Translations under genes and position numbers: made by a program
In this document: piece after piece, positions 35,803 to 48,519 of the stretch
How the letters are laid out: every line of letters starts with the position of its first letter
Numbering within the stretch: the stretch's first letter is position 1
Notes under the pieces: model-generated
Told to the model about the DNA's origin: nothing
What the model saw: the letters and a program-made list of their open reading frames with translations, nothing else
Database searches by the model: none
From: Thamnaconus septentrionalis
Lineage: Eukaryota; Chordata; Actinopteri; Tetraodontiformes; Monacanthidae
Length of the DNA stretch: 64,000 nt
Assembly: GCA_009823395.1 (NCBI GenBank)
Contig: CM020511.1
Coordinates: 14,292,001-14,356,000, forward strand
Direction: 5' to 3'

Positions 35803-36198
35803 GTCTAAGTGTTCTGGGGAGGCTGATTTGCCTACTTCAGAGACACTACTGCTAGACGTCTTCTCTGTCTGCCATTGGTGAAGGTTGCATCACAACAGGA
35901 GGCCGGGATGCTGTGTTGTCAGCATCCTGACAAAGGTGAATCCTTTTCGACTTCAAGACGACACCAGATGGCGAAGGACGAGAGGGGATGACGGGTGACG
36001 TTGGCAACAGCTAATTTGTCCGCAGGCGTGGTGGAAAAACTCCAGCGAGCATGGAGTTCATCAGAAAAACATGGATTCTCAACAGATTCTTTGCGACAGC
36101 CAGCATAACAAAGAGGCTATACCATTCGCCCCATTCGAAAAGGGCTGAACGTGAGACCTTTAACTTCTACAGCTATGGTAATTAATTCCATTATATGT

Positions 36199-36219
36199 AA
36201 AAAAAAAAAAAAAAAAAAA
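36199..36219. repeat. Poly-A (21)
   Basis: A run; may be the tail of an old retroposon, but no body was recognised in 35810-36198. Confidence 0.9.
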
Positions 36220-38849
36220 GGTGCTCTTGCCCGGCACTGTTACTATTGACAGCACATTGTTGTTTACTTGTGTTAATAGAAAAAAAGCAAAAACAAAAAA
36301 AAAAACAGATGGCCTCACCATATTTGATGTGGGCAGGGAGGGAAGGTTGGCAGCGGGTTCACACTAGTTAAGTTCGGTGTGTGTTTCTGGTGCGGGCGTC
36401 TGGTATTTTATTTGCCCTCGTCCTTTACTGCCTGTCTCTTCTCCCCTTCTCTCCCTCTCTCTCCCTCTCTCAGCTCTTCCTCAGCCTGCAGCCAGCCTCG
36501 CCGCAGACAGGAGGTCAGGCCACGCCACTCCGCTCTCCTCGCTACGAGCGCCGGGTCACCGAGCCAGATAACACCGCCAACTGTTCGATATTTTTGAAGA
36601 AATCAAGAATTCTGTTTGGTTTGGAGATTTCGCCGTTGCTCTCGCTCTGCCCGCCTCCCCCTGGTGAATCCAGCACTTATGCAAGACAGAAAAAAGAGAG
36701 AGAGAGAGAGAGAGCAAAAGCGGTTCATGGGTGGAAAGTCACAAATTAAGGGTTCGGAGAGCTGTAAACTAGCGGCTCTTTTGTTTCACTCTGCTGAAAC
36801 GTGTGTTTTGACATTTTGCAGCGCATCTGGTGCAGACGTTGCACAGGAGAGAGGGTCACCAGCAGTTGAAATGCCAACAAGTGTTTTTTTTTTTTTTCAC
36901 TAAGCCTTCCGTCATCTTTACCAACTAAATGCAGACGTGTGTACAGCAGTTCCTTGAAATGTCATTGACCAGGTAATATTAGGAAGTCAATTAAGGCACC
37001 AATCAGAACCTTTAAAAGGCACCACAGACTAAATCAAATTTGTTCGAGTTGATGAATATGCCCGGCAGTTTACAGCCTCAAGTGGACCCAAAACTAGCTA
37101 CTTTGTACATGAGCCACAGTTTACATTACATGTGACTTGACCTTGAGTCCAACCTTCATAATGTTTCATTATTGACCATAGAGAAGAAAGAGTTGATGCC
37201 ATGTGATTCGGCACGCTACTGTTTTGCTGCAGGCTAGCTAGCTTGCGTCTTGATCGGCTACGTGAAGGTCTATCACCAATAGGCTAACAATCATGGCACA
37301 GTCAAAAACAGTTTTAGATAGACAACATATGTGTTGTGTCAGTCTATTGACTCCTCCCCTAGGCAGTGGGACAAGGACAGCACAAAAGGACATTAGTGTG
37401 AAAGAGGCCACTTGAGCCGTGAAGAGCTTGAATTAACTGTGCGCAGAAATCACAGCAACACAAGTGGGTCGCATTCTTCCTTTCATGCTACTTATCAAGC
37501 GAACCATGAATATTCAAAAAGTGTATCGGATTTCAAGATTAGAGCAGATCATTGGGCGCTCCCCGCAGACAAACTCCGGCATGTTTTAAACTCCTGGCCT
37601 TAATGCAAGCGCTCATCTCCTCTTGCTGCGGCGAGTGAGAGCAGCCAGTGGTGAAATGGAGAGCCGTTGTGCACGCGCTGCGCTCTGTCTGCTCAAAAAA
37701 TGGGAGTGCTCTCGAGTGCAGCTGAGCCACGCCATTTCCTCCAACAGTAAAAAAGGTGATTTATTTAGTGTTTGGAGGGCTGTCAGCCCGAGCGTGAGAT
37801 TTCATAGGGTGTAATTTGATCTTAAATTGCTCGGCTACGTACACTTTTCACAGCCGAGGAGGGGACACCCGGCGCGGTTCTTCAATAAAGGGATGGCAGG
37901 CATGTCAGTCTAGCGTGCCAGAGGTGTTCAAACACCGGCTATACAAATGTGCTGTAAGTGTCAGACGCTCGCGTGAATACAAATATGGCATACCATGCGT
38001 GCCGCACACACAGGGGGAAGTGAGAGGAAGGATGAAAACAGGAGAGACAAAAGGCCGGCTTCCATGTTGATGTTGAACTGAGGGATCTCCGGCGTGCGCA
38101 GACTCTGTATCCCCGGGTGACCAAAAGGTGCGTTATTAGAAGAAGTTGACATTTTTTGAGGTTATAAATGCAAAAAAGTTAAAAAAAAATAAAAAAATAA
38201 AAACTAACTAGTAACTAGATCCAGCTGATTAGACTCACTGACCCAAAAAAATGAAACGTTGCGTGAATTCATGTAGGTCACACAGCCGTAAGTCCTTGCT
38301 GCTGTCAGCTGACCGCCAGCTGATCTCATCGGCTTCTCCTTATCAGTCATAACCATCCTCTGACAAAAGAGGCAGTCTATTTAAAAACAACTCTGCGCAT
38401 CAGTGCGTCACTGGCTACACTGCTGCCAGCAAAGCCGCTGCACCTCGAAAGTAATGTGGGCTTATTGTCTTATTTTCGTTTCGCTCTCCTTGTGCAAATA
38501 CTGCGTTGTGTTGCAAATAGTGATCTATGCACGTTGCTTTCCAAATTCCGGCAGCACAGCGTGTGACCACACTGTATTTCTAGAAATGAATGGCTTCAAT
38601 CATTGTGGATGGAGTTCCACGCTAAGCAAGAGTCTACCTTCTCACTCGTGGAGCAGGTGGCTTTCAGCTTAGTGCCTTGCTGCCTTGATGGGAGTTAAAA
38701 TCAATGGCGTTATGGTTTCAAACCTCGATGAAAAGGTGGGGATTCCGTTGGTTTCGTGATCCTTGCGAATCCATTTTCACTGGAGGAATGTTTGTAAGAA
38801 AAAAAAACCCAACATGTAGACACCATCGTGTTTGTTCTTTATTTTCTCA
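36220..38849. other. Intergenic, nothing recognised
   Basis: Unique DNA with a GA repeat at 36695. The part 37430-37700 has complex repeat-free sequence and could hold regulatory elements, but no motif grouping stands out. Confidence 0.5.
36695..36714. repeat. (GA)n microsatellite
   Basis: Short perfect GA run. Confidence 0.92.
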
Positions 38850-39260
38850 GTGTGTGTTTCCGGTTTTGTTTTGCTCGTTCTGTTTCCTGTTTGCGCTGAC
38901 GTTAGCTTCGTCTCAGTGGTTTTATCATTTCCACCTGCGTCTCGTTACCTCACCCACCACACACTCGTGTGTATTTGAGCTGTGCCCTTTTTTTTTTATT
39001 ATTATTATCCTTCAGTGCCAGATTGTCTCCGTTACCCCCGTGTGCAAGCTCTGTCTTGGTTTGTCCTTTAATGACCCGTATGTATGACCTTTATTTTCTT
39101 GCCGCTTATGACTGCTTGGATTCTTGCCTGCTCCCTGCCTGCCTGGTTCTGCCTGCCCTGCCCTGCCCTGTGACCGACTGTCTCCACGCGGATTAAAGAG
39201 CTTGTTTCTAGGATTTCCTCCCTTTGCTCCATCTTCCTGCCTTGCGCTCAGATCCCTGCT
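38850..39260 (+). mobile_element. LTR-like remnant
   Basis: The composition and word order resemble teleost LTR-retrotransposon terminal repeats: a ccacctgcgtctcgttacct word, a gtgtatttgagctgtg word, C/T-rich cctgcctgcctggttctgcc repeats, then ATTAAA (39193-39198) followed by a GT-rich stretch and the ggatttcctccctttgctcc word. No coding region, primer site or duplicate LTR was found. Confidence 0.35.
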
Positions 39261-39664
39261 TCTATTATCACAGATGCGGTTCCATTTTTGTCTTTCTGTT
39301 TTTCCTGCAAAAGTAAAAATAGACAAACACTTTTGGGCCCTCGCTTCTGCTATGCTAGAAATCACATGGCGATGTTTTCTCCCGATGTCTAATGCTAATG
39401 TGCTCTCGACGGCAATGCTAACACAGTGTTCGTTATTTATACCAACAAGAGGCGCTGTTTTGTTTTCGGAAACGCTCAAGCGCTCAGACGGAAACGCTCG
39501 TGGTGGAAACCAGAGGGGAGATCAAGTCCCAGACGCTGTTTCTTCTGGATCCGTGTGTAGCTAATGAAAGGGAAGCCTCTGCGAGCAGGGTTCCGGCCTT
39601 CTCCTCACTGTCAGATGATCGAACATCATCTTCTACCTCATACGGCCGCCTCTCGGCAGGTCCT

Positions 39665-39667
<3 letters not shown>

Positions 39668-39699
<32 letters not shown>
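39668..39699. repeat. (TC)16 microsatellite
   Basis: Perfect TC run. Confidence 0.95.
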
Positions 39700-39701
<2 letters not shown>

Positions 39702-39764
39702 TCTGCCTGTCTTACCAGCGCTCCCTTTCCTTAATGTCCTCTCCAGACAGTCGGTGCACTTGAA

Positions 39765-39935
39765 GGGTTTAAGGTAATTGCACTCAGGGCTTCATCTTAG
39801 CACTGCTCTCTCACATGTGGAATCATTATCCCGGCTAACAATTACAGCCTGCCCCAGTAATTGATCAGAAAACTGTCTCGGGGAGGTTAAAAGGTATTAA
39901 ATATCACCACTTTCTTAATTTACTGCTCCTGTCAA
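39765..39935. promoter_or_regulatory. Candidate conserved non-coding element
   Basis: Repeat-free; palindromic E-box CACATGTG (39812-39819), TAATTG cores at 39775-39780 and 39858-39863, and GGCTAACAATTAC. Confidence 0.3.
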
Positions 39936-40519
39936 ATAAAAAAAGGGGGGGGGGGGCGAACGAGGAGTGAAAATGAGAGTATTCAGCCTTTTCCCTCTCT
40001 CAGCTTAAATAATGACCCCCAATTAGAGTTCCTCTCTGTTACTACGCGGCGCTCTAATGCAGGTCTGTTAGTCCTGTGGCTAATTTTGTGTACACAGGGT
40101 CATGAAGATTTTAATTTATCGTCTTGGCATCGGAGACGTGCGCGCTCGCCTTCTGGCCTCTCGGTGTGTGCGAGTGTGTGTGTGTGCGTGTGCGCGCACG
40201 GCATGCGTACACGCGCACATTTATTTATCTGTTTTCTCTTATATCTCCACTTTACTTTCACCCAAATCACCAATTCTAATGAGTTGCCACTGGCAATTAT
40301 TGCCCACTTTAGCGCTGACCCTACAAGATGGGAGGGGTCAGAGTGTGCTACTTTGTGTCTCTGCGCGCATCAGAACGGGGAGGGAAGATCATCAAAATGT
40401 GCGGAAAAAGAAGAAAAAAAACCCAACAAACAGGATGTTCATTGTGGCCTAAGTGGTCCATTATGTGCACAAATCTCCCCTTTATGTGCCATTATAGCAC
40501 CCTTTGCATTCTGATTTTA

Positions 40520-40542
40520 CCAACAACAACAACAACAACAAA
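40520..40542. repeat. (CAA)n microsatellite
   Basis: About seven CAA units. Confidence 0.92.
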
Positions 40543-40949
40543 AATTGTCGACGCAACGGCGGGAAACATATTGTGCGTTTGTGTAACGGTCGGATCCTCC
40601 TTTCTTTGTGTCGGCGGCTGGCCCAAGACGATTTTTACGCCGTGTTTCCCTTTCGCCGCAGAGGCTACGCTGGCTGTTAAAACCCACAGAATATCCGTCT
40701 GACGGCGAGAGAGAGAGAGGACGCGGGATAGCGTCTGCGCAGTGAGAGCTTCCTATTGTTGGACCTCTTTGTGCAGATTTGCCAAAGTTGTGGAGAACAA
40801 AATGTCACACGCGAACGAGCCCGTTTAAGCAACACCAGAGAATTTTTTTTTTTTCTTTTTTTAAAACGGCCGACCGAGCCAGACCACTTAATGTGACCAT
40901 CCGTTCCTCTCAGGCGTAGAGCTGACGGTGATGGGCAGACGGCGCCGGT

Positions 40950-41290
40950 TGGTGGGGGGGGTTGATGTGGGAGGAGGAGGAAGGGGGGGGCGGAAGAGAG
41001 AGAGGGTAACAGCAGGGGACAGCGGGGGCCGGCGGGGTGAGCGACGCTCCGTGCCTCTCAAATCAGGTCCATTTTTTTTTTCATTAGCTCATATCCTTGC
41101 CAGGCTTTACAGCTGGCTGATCAGCAATCAGCGGCCGTTTGTTTCAATCAGGCTGCACCTCCACCGTTACCGACAGGGCCAGATTAGCGGGAAGGGGGAA
41201 CAAGGGAGGGGGGCGGCTGGGTTGGGGGACCGGGTGGGTGGGGGTGGGGGCGGGGGCTGAGGGGAGGGGGTGCTGGGGCGTCTCTGCCTC
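40950..41290 (+). repeat. Dense G-run clusters
   Basis: Two G-rich blocks (40954-41005 and 41186-41279) with many runs of three to nine G, separated by AT-richer unique DNA (41075-41185). The second block alone could form several alternative G-quadruplexes. Confidence 0.7.
41072..41185. promoter_or_regulatory. Candidate conserved non-coding element between G-rich blocks
   Basis: Unique sequence between two G-run clusters, with a CAGCTG E-box (41110-41115), repeated AATCAGC/AATCAGG words and GTTTGTTTC. Confidence 0.27.
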
Positions 41291-41928
41291 GCCATCAGCG
41301 AGATGAAAGGGGTGAAGCAGGGGACGTGCAAAATACAAAAAGGTGCGGGGGGCAGCGCAAGAAGGTCGGATGCAAATGCCGAGTTTGAACAATGGAGTGA
41401 AGTGCGGCGGGAATGAGAAAGCGCTCGCTGTCGATGAGGAAACAATAAAGCGGCGCTCATTTTACTCCGCCGCCTTGCCAGGAGAGAGTGATGAACGAGC
41501 GGCACGCGGCGAAGACATCCCTTTCAACAAGTCCTCTCAGCGCGGTTTTTATTAAAAAGTGCAAGGGGGGGGGAGCCAAAAAAGATCCCATCAATGTTTT
41601 TTTGTTAACCTGTGATTTTTTTTTTTCAAAGACTTTCTTAGAAAAAAAAAAAAAGAAAAAAAAGAATGGAAAATGTGGCGTGATGACGTCAACCTTTCGA
41701 CAGGTGGAACTTCACGAGCGGCAACAAAAGTGATTCTGCCCTCGCGCCAGCAAACCTCCTCACTTCAGGGGGGTAAAAAATCAGGACTTTAACATCAGAT
41801 TTATAAGATTTAAAGTCTTATTAAGAAGTCGGGGAGCTTTCTCGCTCTCTCTCGCAGCGTGGAAGAAGGCATAAGGAAATAAAGAGAAATGAGAACGATA
41901 TCTCTCTCATCTCTCTTCTAACCACCAA

Positions 41929-41955
41929 CCCCCCCCCCCCCCAACCCCCCAATCA
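41929..41955. repeat. Poly-C tracts
   Basis: C14 followed by AA and C6. Confidence 0.88.
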
Positions 41956-42038
41956 CTCGCCCTCCACTGCCTCTCTGCAACGTTGAAAATGACGAGTGTT
42001 AAAAAAAAAATGAGAATGAGGGATGATTTAAAGTGTGC

Positions 42039-42059
42039 ATGTGTGTGTGTGTGTGTGTG
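42039..42059. repeat. (GT)10 microsatellite
   Basis: GT run followed by a GGGTCGGGTTGGGGGG word. Confidence 0.92.
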
Positions 42060-42470
42060 GGTCGGGTTGGGGGGCTACCACCGTGCCCAGGGAGGCCTTG
42101 TGCCTACTGAGCGTGCCCAGTGAGTGGCGGAGACTGAGGCGTGTTGGATCTAGAAGCAAAGTATTTATCCTGGCGGAGACCCTGAGAGATTAGCCTGTGC
42201 GATGGTGATTTATACCCGACGCCCGGCCATCTTTTACCTCGGCGGCGCCGCCGACACGCTTCCTTCCTCTCTCCCTCTCTCCCTCCCTCTCGCTCGCTCC
42301 ACCCTTCCTTCCATTCCCCGTGGATTGTGTCTGTCAGTGGGCCCTGAAGCCCAGTTAGCCTCCAGCTATGATATTTGATCATGGTAACTACTGACTCTGT
42401 CACCTCCATTTCTTTCCTGTTCAGACACATTACGCGCAGAGGCGGCGGCGAGACGCGGGTGTGTGTGACG

Positions 42471-42517
<47 letters not shown>
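42471..42517. repeat. (GA)n microsatellite, one interruption
   Basis: 47 bp of GA with one extra G at 42485-42486. Confidence 0.95.
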
Positions 42518-42519
<2 letters not shown>

Positions 42520-42780
42520 CATATGGAGACGGATTAAAACGAGCGTGATGAGCAGCGGTCTTAGCATGCAAAGGTTTTTGACGAGCCGGCTGGCTGTCTC
42601 TCTGCATAAACAAGCCGGCTGCGTCGGGAATTAAAACTACGGAATGTAATCAAACTGCACTGAGATGGAGCGCGCGTGTGTGCTGAGTGTGCGGAGGAGT
42701 AGTGCACTTCTGATCGAGGTGGTCCGCATACCTGGTTTATTTGATCTTTTTGGACCAATGTGCAAGTGAAAATCAGCACA

Positions 42781-43159
42781 AGCTGCGTTTCCATTAGCCC
42801 TAAAATTGAGCAAAACTTAAAATCGCAGTAAAAATCTGGCCAGGGAAACACCTAAACTTTGAAAAACATCTCCAATATCGCTGAAAGGTTTTTACACTCT
42901 CATAAGGTGGTTTTTCAGACGTATTGATATCGAGGTATATCACGAAAGTGTAATGGAAACACTTTTATCGCATTTACACGTCAGCGGACGTGACGTACGG
43001 GGTCACGTGACCAGTTCACTTCAAGTGAAAATTTTGCGTTACGTTTGGACGGAGGAAAAGACGACGTATTTGTACCTCCATCCTCCTCAAAGTGTACTTT
43101 CTCGAAATTTCAGAGCTATCGCTTTTATTTTGAGAAAAACTGTAATGGAAACGCAGCTA
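42781..43159 (-). mobile_element. MITE family X, copy 3 (best-preserved TIRs)
   Basis: Best copy of the family: left end AGCTGCGTTTCCATTA and right end TAATGGAAACGCAGCT are perfect 16-bp inverted repeats. Its reverse complement aligns with copies 1 and 2. It contains a perfect GTCACGTGAC palindrome (43002-43011) and two TGACGT/ACGTCA cores (42991-42996 and 42978-42983). No transposase. Confidence 0.75.
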
Positions 43160-43624
43160 CAAACATATTCAGTCAGTGACTATAGGATCCAAATGTCTTC
43201 AAAGGCTTTGTTTTGTGTTTCATCAGAATATTCTATTTAAATGGAAATGGAACAGACATTCGTCCTGATGTAACAATTTTCACCGAAATGTTTAGCTAGC
43301 TTGCTAGCTAGCCCTTTCTGCACAGCACCGCTGTCCTTTGTCATTTGAGGCCGTGCTGTATGATTCCACACTGCTGCGATGCTACGTCACCGTCGGGGGC
43401 GGGGTTTGAGAGGCGGGGTGATATTATCGGCTTTATCGTTCTAAATTACGCAACGGGCAGCAGAGATGCTTAACTCTCGCGTTTAACTCATTTAGCTCTG
43501 CAAGCCTTTTGTCAAGTCTAATGTCATCAGCCGCACATTCAATTGGAAGCAGCAGCCAGAGGGATGGAGCCGATCGTATGGGGCTTTGTTTGCCCCCCCC
43601 CCCACGCCTCCCGACCCCCAAGTG

Positions 43625-43870
43625 CAAACCCCCTACTGGAGGCATGGCGGCTGTAATTGGTGGGCCTCAGACAAACACAGTGTGACAGCTAAAAGCAGCC
43701 GACAAGTTGGGACATTATGCTAATTAGGAGCTGTCATTACATCTTTAAGGAATTGGCTCGTGGGCTCATAGAGGAGGTAGTGGCCAATCCATTAGACTGG
43801 CCCAGTACATTAACCCACATCCCCCTTTAAGCATCCCACCCTGGATGTCAGCAAGCACCACGGTCCTTTG
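43625..43870. promoter_or_regulatory. Candidate enhancer: MEIS cores around TAATTAG
   Basis: TGACAG (43683-43688) and CTGTCA (43731-43736) bracket a TAATTAG core (43721-43727); CTGTAATTGG lies at 43651-43660 and GGCCAATCC near 43782. No repeats. Confidence 0.32.
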
Positions 43871-44572
43871 ATTTTCTGCACGCCTGTACTACTGTTTTTG
43901 AGGTGTAGCTTAAATTTTGCCAATCTTAATGAAATGTGGAAATGAAGTGAGAGGCTCCCTGGTTCAGCATGTTTTTTTTGTCCCCACACTCAAGTTTTGG
44001 GTTTTGTTCAATCTTTTCAATTATCTCCAAAACCTGTAATTCAACCCGATGAGCAGAGTTGTTTGCCTTGATTTTCATCACAGAATCTCCAAAGTTTTGG
44101 CTGCGAGCAGTCAAGTCAGAGCTGTAGCAAATTCAGATATCAGGGCTCAGAACTGTGGCACCACAGTTCTTAAACTCAAACTTGTGAAGACGTGCATTGT
44201 GGTTTTTTTTCCTTCTCAACTGCAAATCCCCTCTGATTGTACTTGAAACAAACTCTCACTTTGCCGGACTTTCAGAATCTTGCTGTGGAGTTTTACATAG
44301 TGACATTGTAACTTTCAATATTTTTTTTTTTTTAAACATCTTTGGGATTTATTAACGTGTTGTAAAAGGTTTAAGTGCCTGAGAATCTTAGCTTAGCAGC
44401 TTATTTGCTTCTATAGAATGGATCCTAAAACATGTTTCACGTATTTTGCTTAAACAAATCCAAAACTACAGAAACATCAGTGGCGTCTTAACAAGATGAA
44501 TGGTAGTACAAAGCACAAATGATTCTAATTAAATAACATGAGAGGTTTTCTTGTGTGACTAAAGATATCATG

Positions 44573-44573
<1 letters not shown>

Positions 44574-44607
<34 letters not shown>
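44574..44607. repeat. (CA)17 microsatellite
   Basis: Perfect 34-bp CA run. Confidence 0.96.
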
Positions 44608-44610
<3 letters not shown>

Positions 44611-44879
44611 GCACATGGACTTCCACATTAACACAGGCATAAAGCATTCATCTCTCACTAATCTAACCACAGGGATCCCTCACAGTTGTGGCCCCTAATC
44701 GCAGGAGCTGTCAATATGGACAAGGTTAGCGAACCCGGGACCATAACGAGCCAGACCCCCGCCGCCCACAATCATTCCTTCATCCGCATAATCCACACAG
44801 CGCCACTGTGCTGACTGATCTGAACAGCATACATTAGGATCACAAACACATATTTCCCCCCCTCATAACATTCCAGGAA

Positions 44880-45110
44880 ATAGCGCGAAAGAAATTCACT
44901 GTAAAGTGCAAGCGCCTCAGTACACCTCAGGCTGGCGCTAATTTAATAGCTGACGTTATTCCGCATAACATAAGGAACAACAAGGCACATGATTTAATCA
45001 TTTATTTTCAATGACATGATATGGATGTTATTACCAAGCTGCTGTCGGGGGACTTGTATTGATGAGCTCAGCGCGCTCATCGCCGCTCCAAATCTGAATC
45101 GTAGCAACAA
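44880..45110. promoter_or_regulatory. Candidate conserved non-coding element
   Basis: Unique DNA with GGCGCTAATTTAATAGC (44934-44950), GATTTAATCATTTATT (44991-45006) and a GATGAGC…GCTCATC inverted repeat (45061-45081). Confidence 0.32.
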
Positions 45111-45329
45111 AAAAAGAAAAAGAAAAAAAAGTGTGTGTCTATCGGTGTATTGCTCTGCCCATAATTGAGATTAAAATAGAATAAAACGAGTCAAAAAGGA
45201 GAGCCATCAAGCTGATAATAGGATTATTGTTTGTTGTTTGTTTGTTATGGATGGCGGATTAAAAAGAAAAACCGGGGTTAAACGCGGGGAAGATTAGCGC
45301 GGGGCTGCGCAGTTATCGCCCTGCCGTTT

Positions 45330-45500
45330 CATAAAATTAGCAAACGCAACAGACTGGGAGCTCATTTGCATGAGGAGATAACGCTGGCATTGTTGTACGA
45401 GTGTTGCCGCTAATTAGAGGTTGTGCGAATGCTGTTATGATGAATTAAACCCTTCATCATTAACACTGAGAAAACTCACAAATGATTGGACAGAGGGGGG
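45330..45500. promoter_or_regulatory. Candidate enhancer: octamer, SOX and homeodomain cores
   Basis: ATTTGCAT octamer (45364-45371), CATTGT SOX-type core (45388-45393), TAATTAG (45411-45417) and an ATGATGAA…TTCATCAT inverted repeat (45437-45460) within 100 bp of repeat-free sequence. Confidence 0.37.
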
Positions 45501-46023
45501 AATAAGCGAAACGGGGAGCTCGAGAGGGTATTTACTGCGTGTCACGATGACTGACACACCCCTGCACCCCCCCCCTGGAAAAAAATAAAAAAAATAAAAA
45601 ATGAAGAGCTGTCATGGGAGGGGCGGCTTTCTCTTCCACATATTACCAAAGCCGGTAAGGGCCCAGATTGAAATATTATGGGGTTTAATAAGACTTTAGG
45701 GGTGTGACCTGCCTCTATTTAATGTTCTACGTGAGAGTGTGTGCGAGTGCGCGCACGTGCGTGCACCTTGGCTGCCGCGCGTGTCACTTGTCTATGCATT
45801 TCCCCTTCTGTGGCTGTGTGTTTCTTTATCTAAAGTGGTTAATTAAATAGCGGAGTGGAATTGTCATTTAGTTTTAATTATGTGCCATAAATGAGGAGAG
45901 CGGCTGCCTCGCCTCTTCCTCTCTCTCTCTCTCTCTATGAACTGGTCCTTCAAAAACATCAGTGAGTAAAAACCCTAATATGCGCCTCAGTTCCGAGTTA
46001 TGCAATTTGACGGGGGTGTGAGC

Positions 46024-46025
<2 letters not shown>

Positions 46026-46063
<38 letters not shown>
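46026..46063. repeat. (GT)19 microsatellite
   Basis: Perfect 38-bp GT run. Confidence 0.96.
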
Positions 46064-46064
<1 letters not shown>

Positions 46065-48442
46065 TGTGTGAGCCGGGTGGGGGCGGTGCGAGGGGTAAAA
46101 AGGGAGACGGTGCTAATTAAAGTCAGCTCTCTGTCAGTTCTGGTGGATAAACACTTCAAGAAGCTTTGCAGATAGACGAGAGATGCCTTTGTGTCAGGGA
46201 AATCTCTCTTACGTGGAAACGTACTCCGCAAAGGGTGACAATCCCCGGGGAGAAAGTGTCTGATAAGGACCTCGTCTCTGTTTTTAAAAAGCCAGAACAG
46301 GCCTCATTAAGGACCAAAGTCACATAGATATGCCCTTCATCTGGGCTTTTTTTCCCCCCATTTGAGGCAAAAAGAAAACAATCGGAACACACGGACTGTG
46401 AATGGTGTTGCCAACGGAAGGAAGTTCTGCAAGGGTATAACAGAAAGGGGTTGTTGTCTGGCAAAACCAGAACACATTCATGGGTTCATTTGATTATGCA
46501 GAAAGCAAACTGTTACAATGTAAGATTATTTTCCATCAGGAATGCAAAAGGAACTCAGAAAAAGACCATACAAGGTCTCAGAAAATGTCCAAATTGTACT
46601 TATTTTACCGTATCTGGAAATTAGTCCTGATGTCTCAAAGGGTTAGTGAAAACACTCGTTTGTTTGGAGGTCACCTTGTTTTGTCCCCTTCCAACCATGT
46701 GGAAACTAGTTTTAGTGTGTTTCTGTGGGAGGCTGCAAACTAAATTTTGTTTTCCTCCCAGAGGTTTCTTAGTTTTTGCAGGGTACACAAGGCTGGACTT
46801 TGAGATGAAAAACAAAGATCTGAGCATGCCTTGGGATCTTGTCTGTCAAGGCTCTCAGCATCCAGGTCATTGAAGTCTTGAAGGTTGAGTGAAGGCAACT
46901 TGACTTTGAGGTGAGTTTTACCAATTGGGGGTCTTGGAATTTCTTTCTTTCTCATTTTGCACAAGAAGCACAAGTTGTCCTTCCAAAACTGGCTCCTGTC
47001 CTTAATCAATTTGTCTGCCCGCTGCATCGGGTATAGGCCACTCCATGTGTGGCGTACCAGGAGGTAAACGGTGCCCTTTAGTCATGCAATGATTAAAGAA
47101 TGAAACATCCACATTGTAAGTTGGCCTCAGTGCATTATACCGTTCTGGATCTCACACTCCAGGCTGTTAACAGCGGGCTTCTGATTGGCTGTTTGGCAAA
47201 GCACACCAGCGCTCGCTCCTTGCGGTCGAGTGTAGTATCCATGCATAGTATCTAGCATCTTCTGTATCTGCTCTCAGATATGACCTCCTCACTGCCAGGG
47301 TCTTTGTGTGAGAGCTGATTTGCCTTGCGGACTTCCTTAACATTTTTCCTCACTTCTTTTCATTGGTGACAATCACAAAAAGAACGTTAAAGATTTACCC
47401 GAACCTCTTTGGTTGTATTTGGCAGGGGGATGCTGGTCGTTCAATCTTGTGGCACCGTACCTTAGTGAGATACAGCACAAGATTACATTATTGAATGTCA
47501 TTATCAAAATGGAACAAATGCATGAGATTTTCAGCTCCTTTCACCCGACCACAAGTCGGAATGATGATGCATGTCAAGAGCCAAAAGACAGAGGAAATAG
47601 TTTATTGGAAGCTGGTTGCAGCGGTTCAATAGTGGTATGCAGCTGAACTACTGTTAAAAATTCTATGATCTTCTCGTTGGCACGCTGATCGGGGGTAAAG
47701 TCGACCTTTGGATGTTTTTAAACCATTGATCGCATCCTTGTTTGCCTTTCAAGCGTAATGTTACAAGGTCTTATTTCCTGGTCAGCAGATGCAGCCTCTG
47801 TTCTCATGAACACGGCGTCGGCTGTTAAAACGAGCAGCGGCTGCAGCTCCGAGGGGGCCCCTGCCACGCCTGCAGGCAAGGCTGACCCTGGCGTCTTCCT
47901 CCTCCCACTATCTGCCATGAGGCGGCAATCCTTGCTTCAGGCAACAAACATACAAGGTGGTGGTGGGTGGGGTTGGAGCGAAGGATGGGGACGGGCAAGA
48001 CTTTGCAAGGCCAAAAGCTTAATTTACTTTTTTTTTTTTTTGTCACAAAGTGTAAAGGGGAAACCACTCACAAGTGTAGCATTTTACAAAGCGTTCAATC
48101 CCTCCCTCTGTCATGGCAAACAAGAGGCTAATGGGGAAAAATGGAGAGTCTGGGGAAGAACTGTTTTCTTCCTTCAAGTGTTGGGGAGCCATTAAACGGG
48201 TGATTCTCACAGATTTAATGTGAGGCTTTGTTTTGTAAAAATATTTCATCAAGGGTATCACAAATTTGATTACTGACCCAGCAAAAAAAAAATCCTAAGC
48301 ATTTTCCCCTTTCATTTGATGATTTTGAGCTATTGTTCTTCCAACCCCCGCCGTGACAGATCCGGTCGCTTGTTCAAAGCCATGGAGCAGCCGGTGAATT
48401 TACAGTTTTCAATAAGAGACATGAGATGTTGTGCTAAAACAA
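46064..48442. other. Intergenic, nothing recognised
   Basis: AT-rich unique DNA flanking the tRNA array. A minus-strand frame at 46740-47027 (95 aa, extendable about 20 codons upstream without a Met) has ordinary composition but no recognised family. Confidence 0.5.
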
Positions 48443-48465
48443 AACTCTGGAAATGCCGCTAGGAT

Positions 48466-48482
48466 CGTCCCTGGGTGGGCTC

Positions 48483-48519
<37 letters not shown>

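Noticed and set aside
46740..47027. 95-aa minus-strand open frame with ordinary amino-acid composition
   Set aside because: No recognised family, no neighbouring exon signals and a stop soon upstream; left as unassigned.
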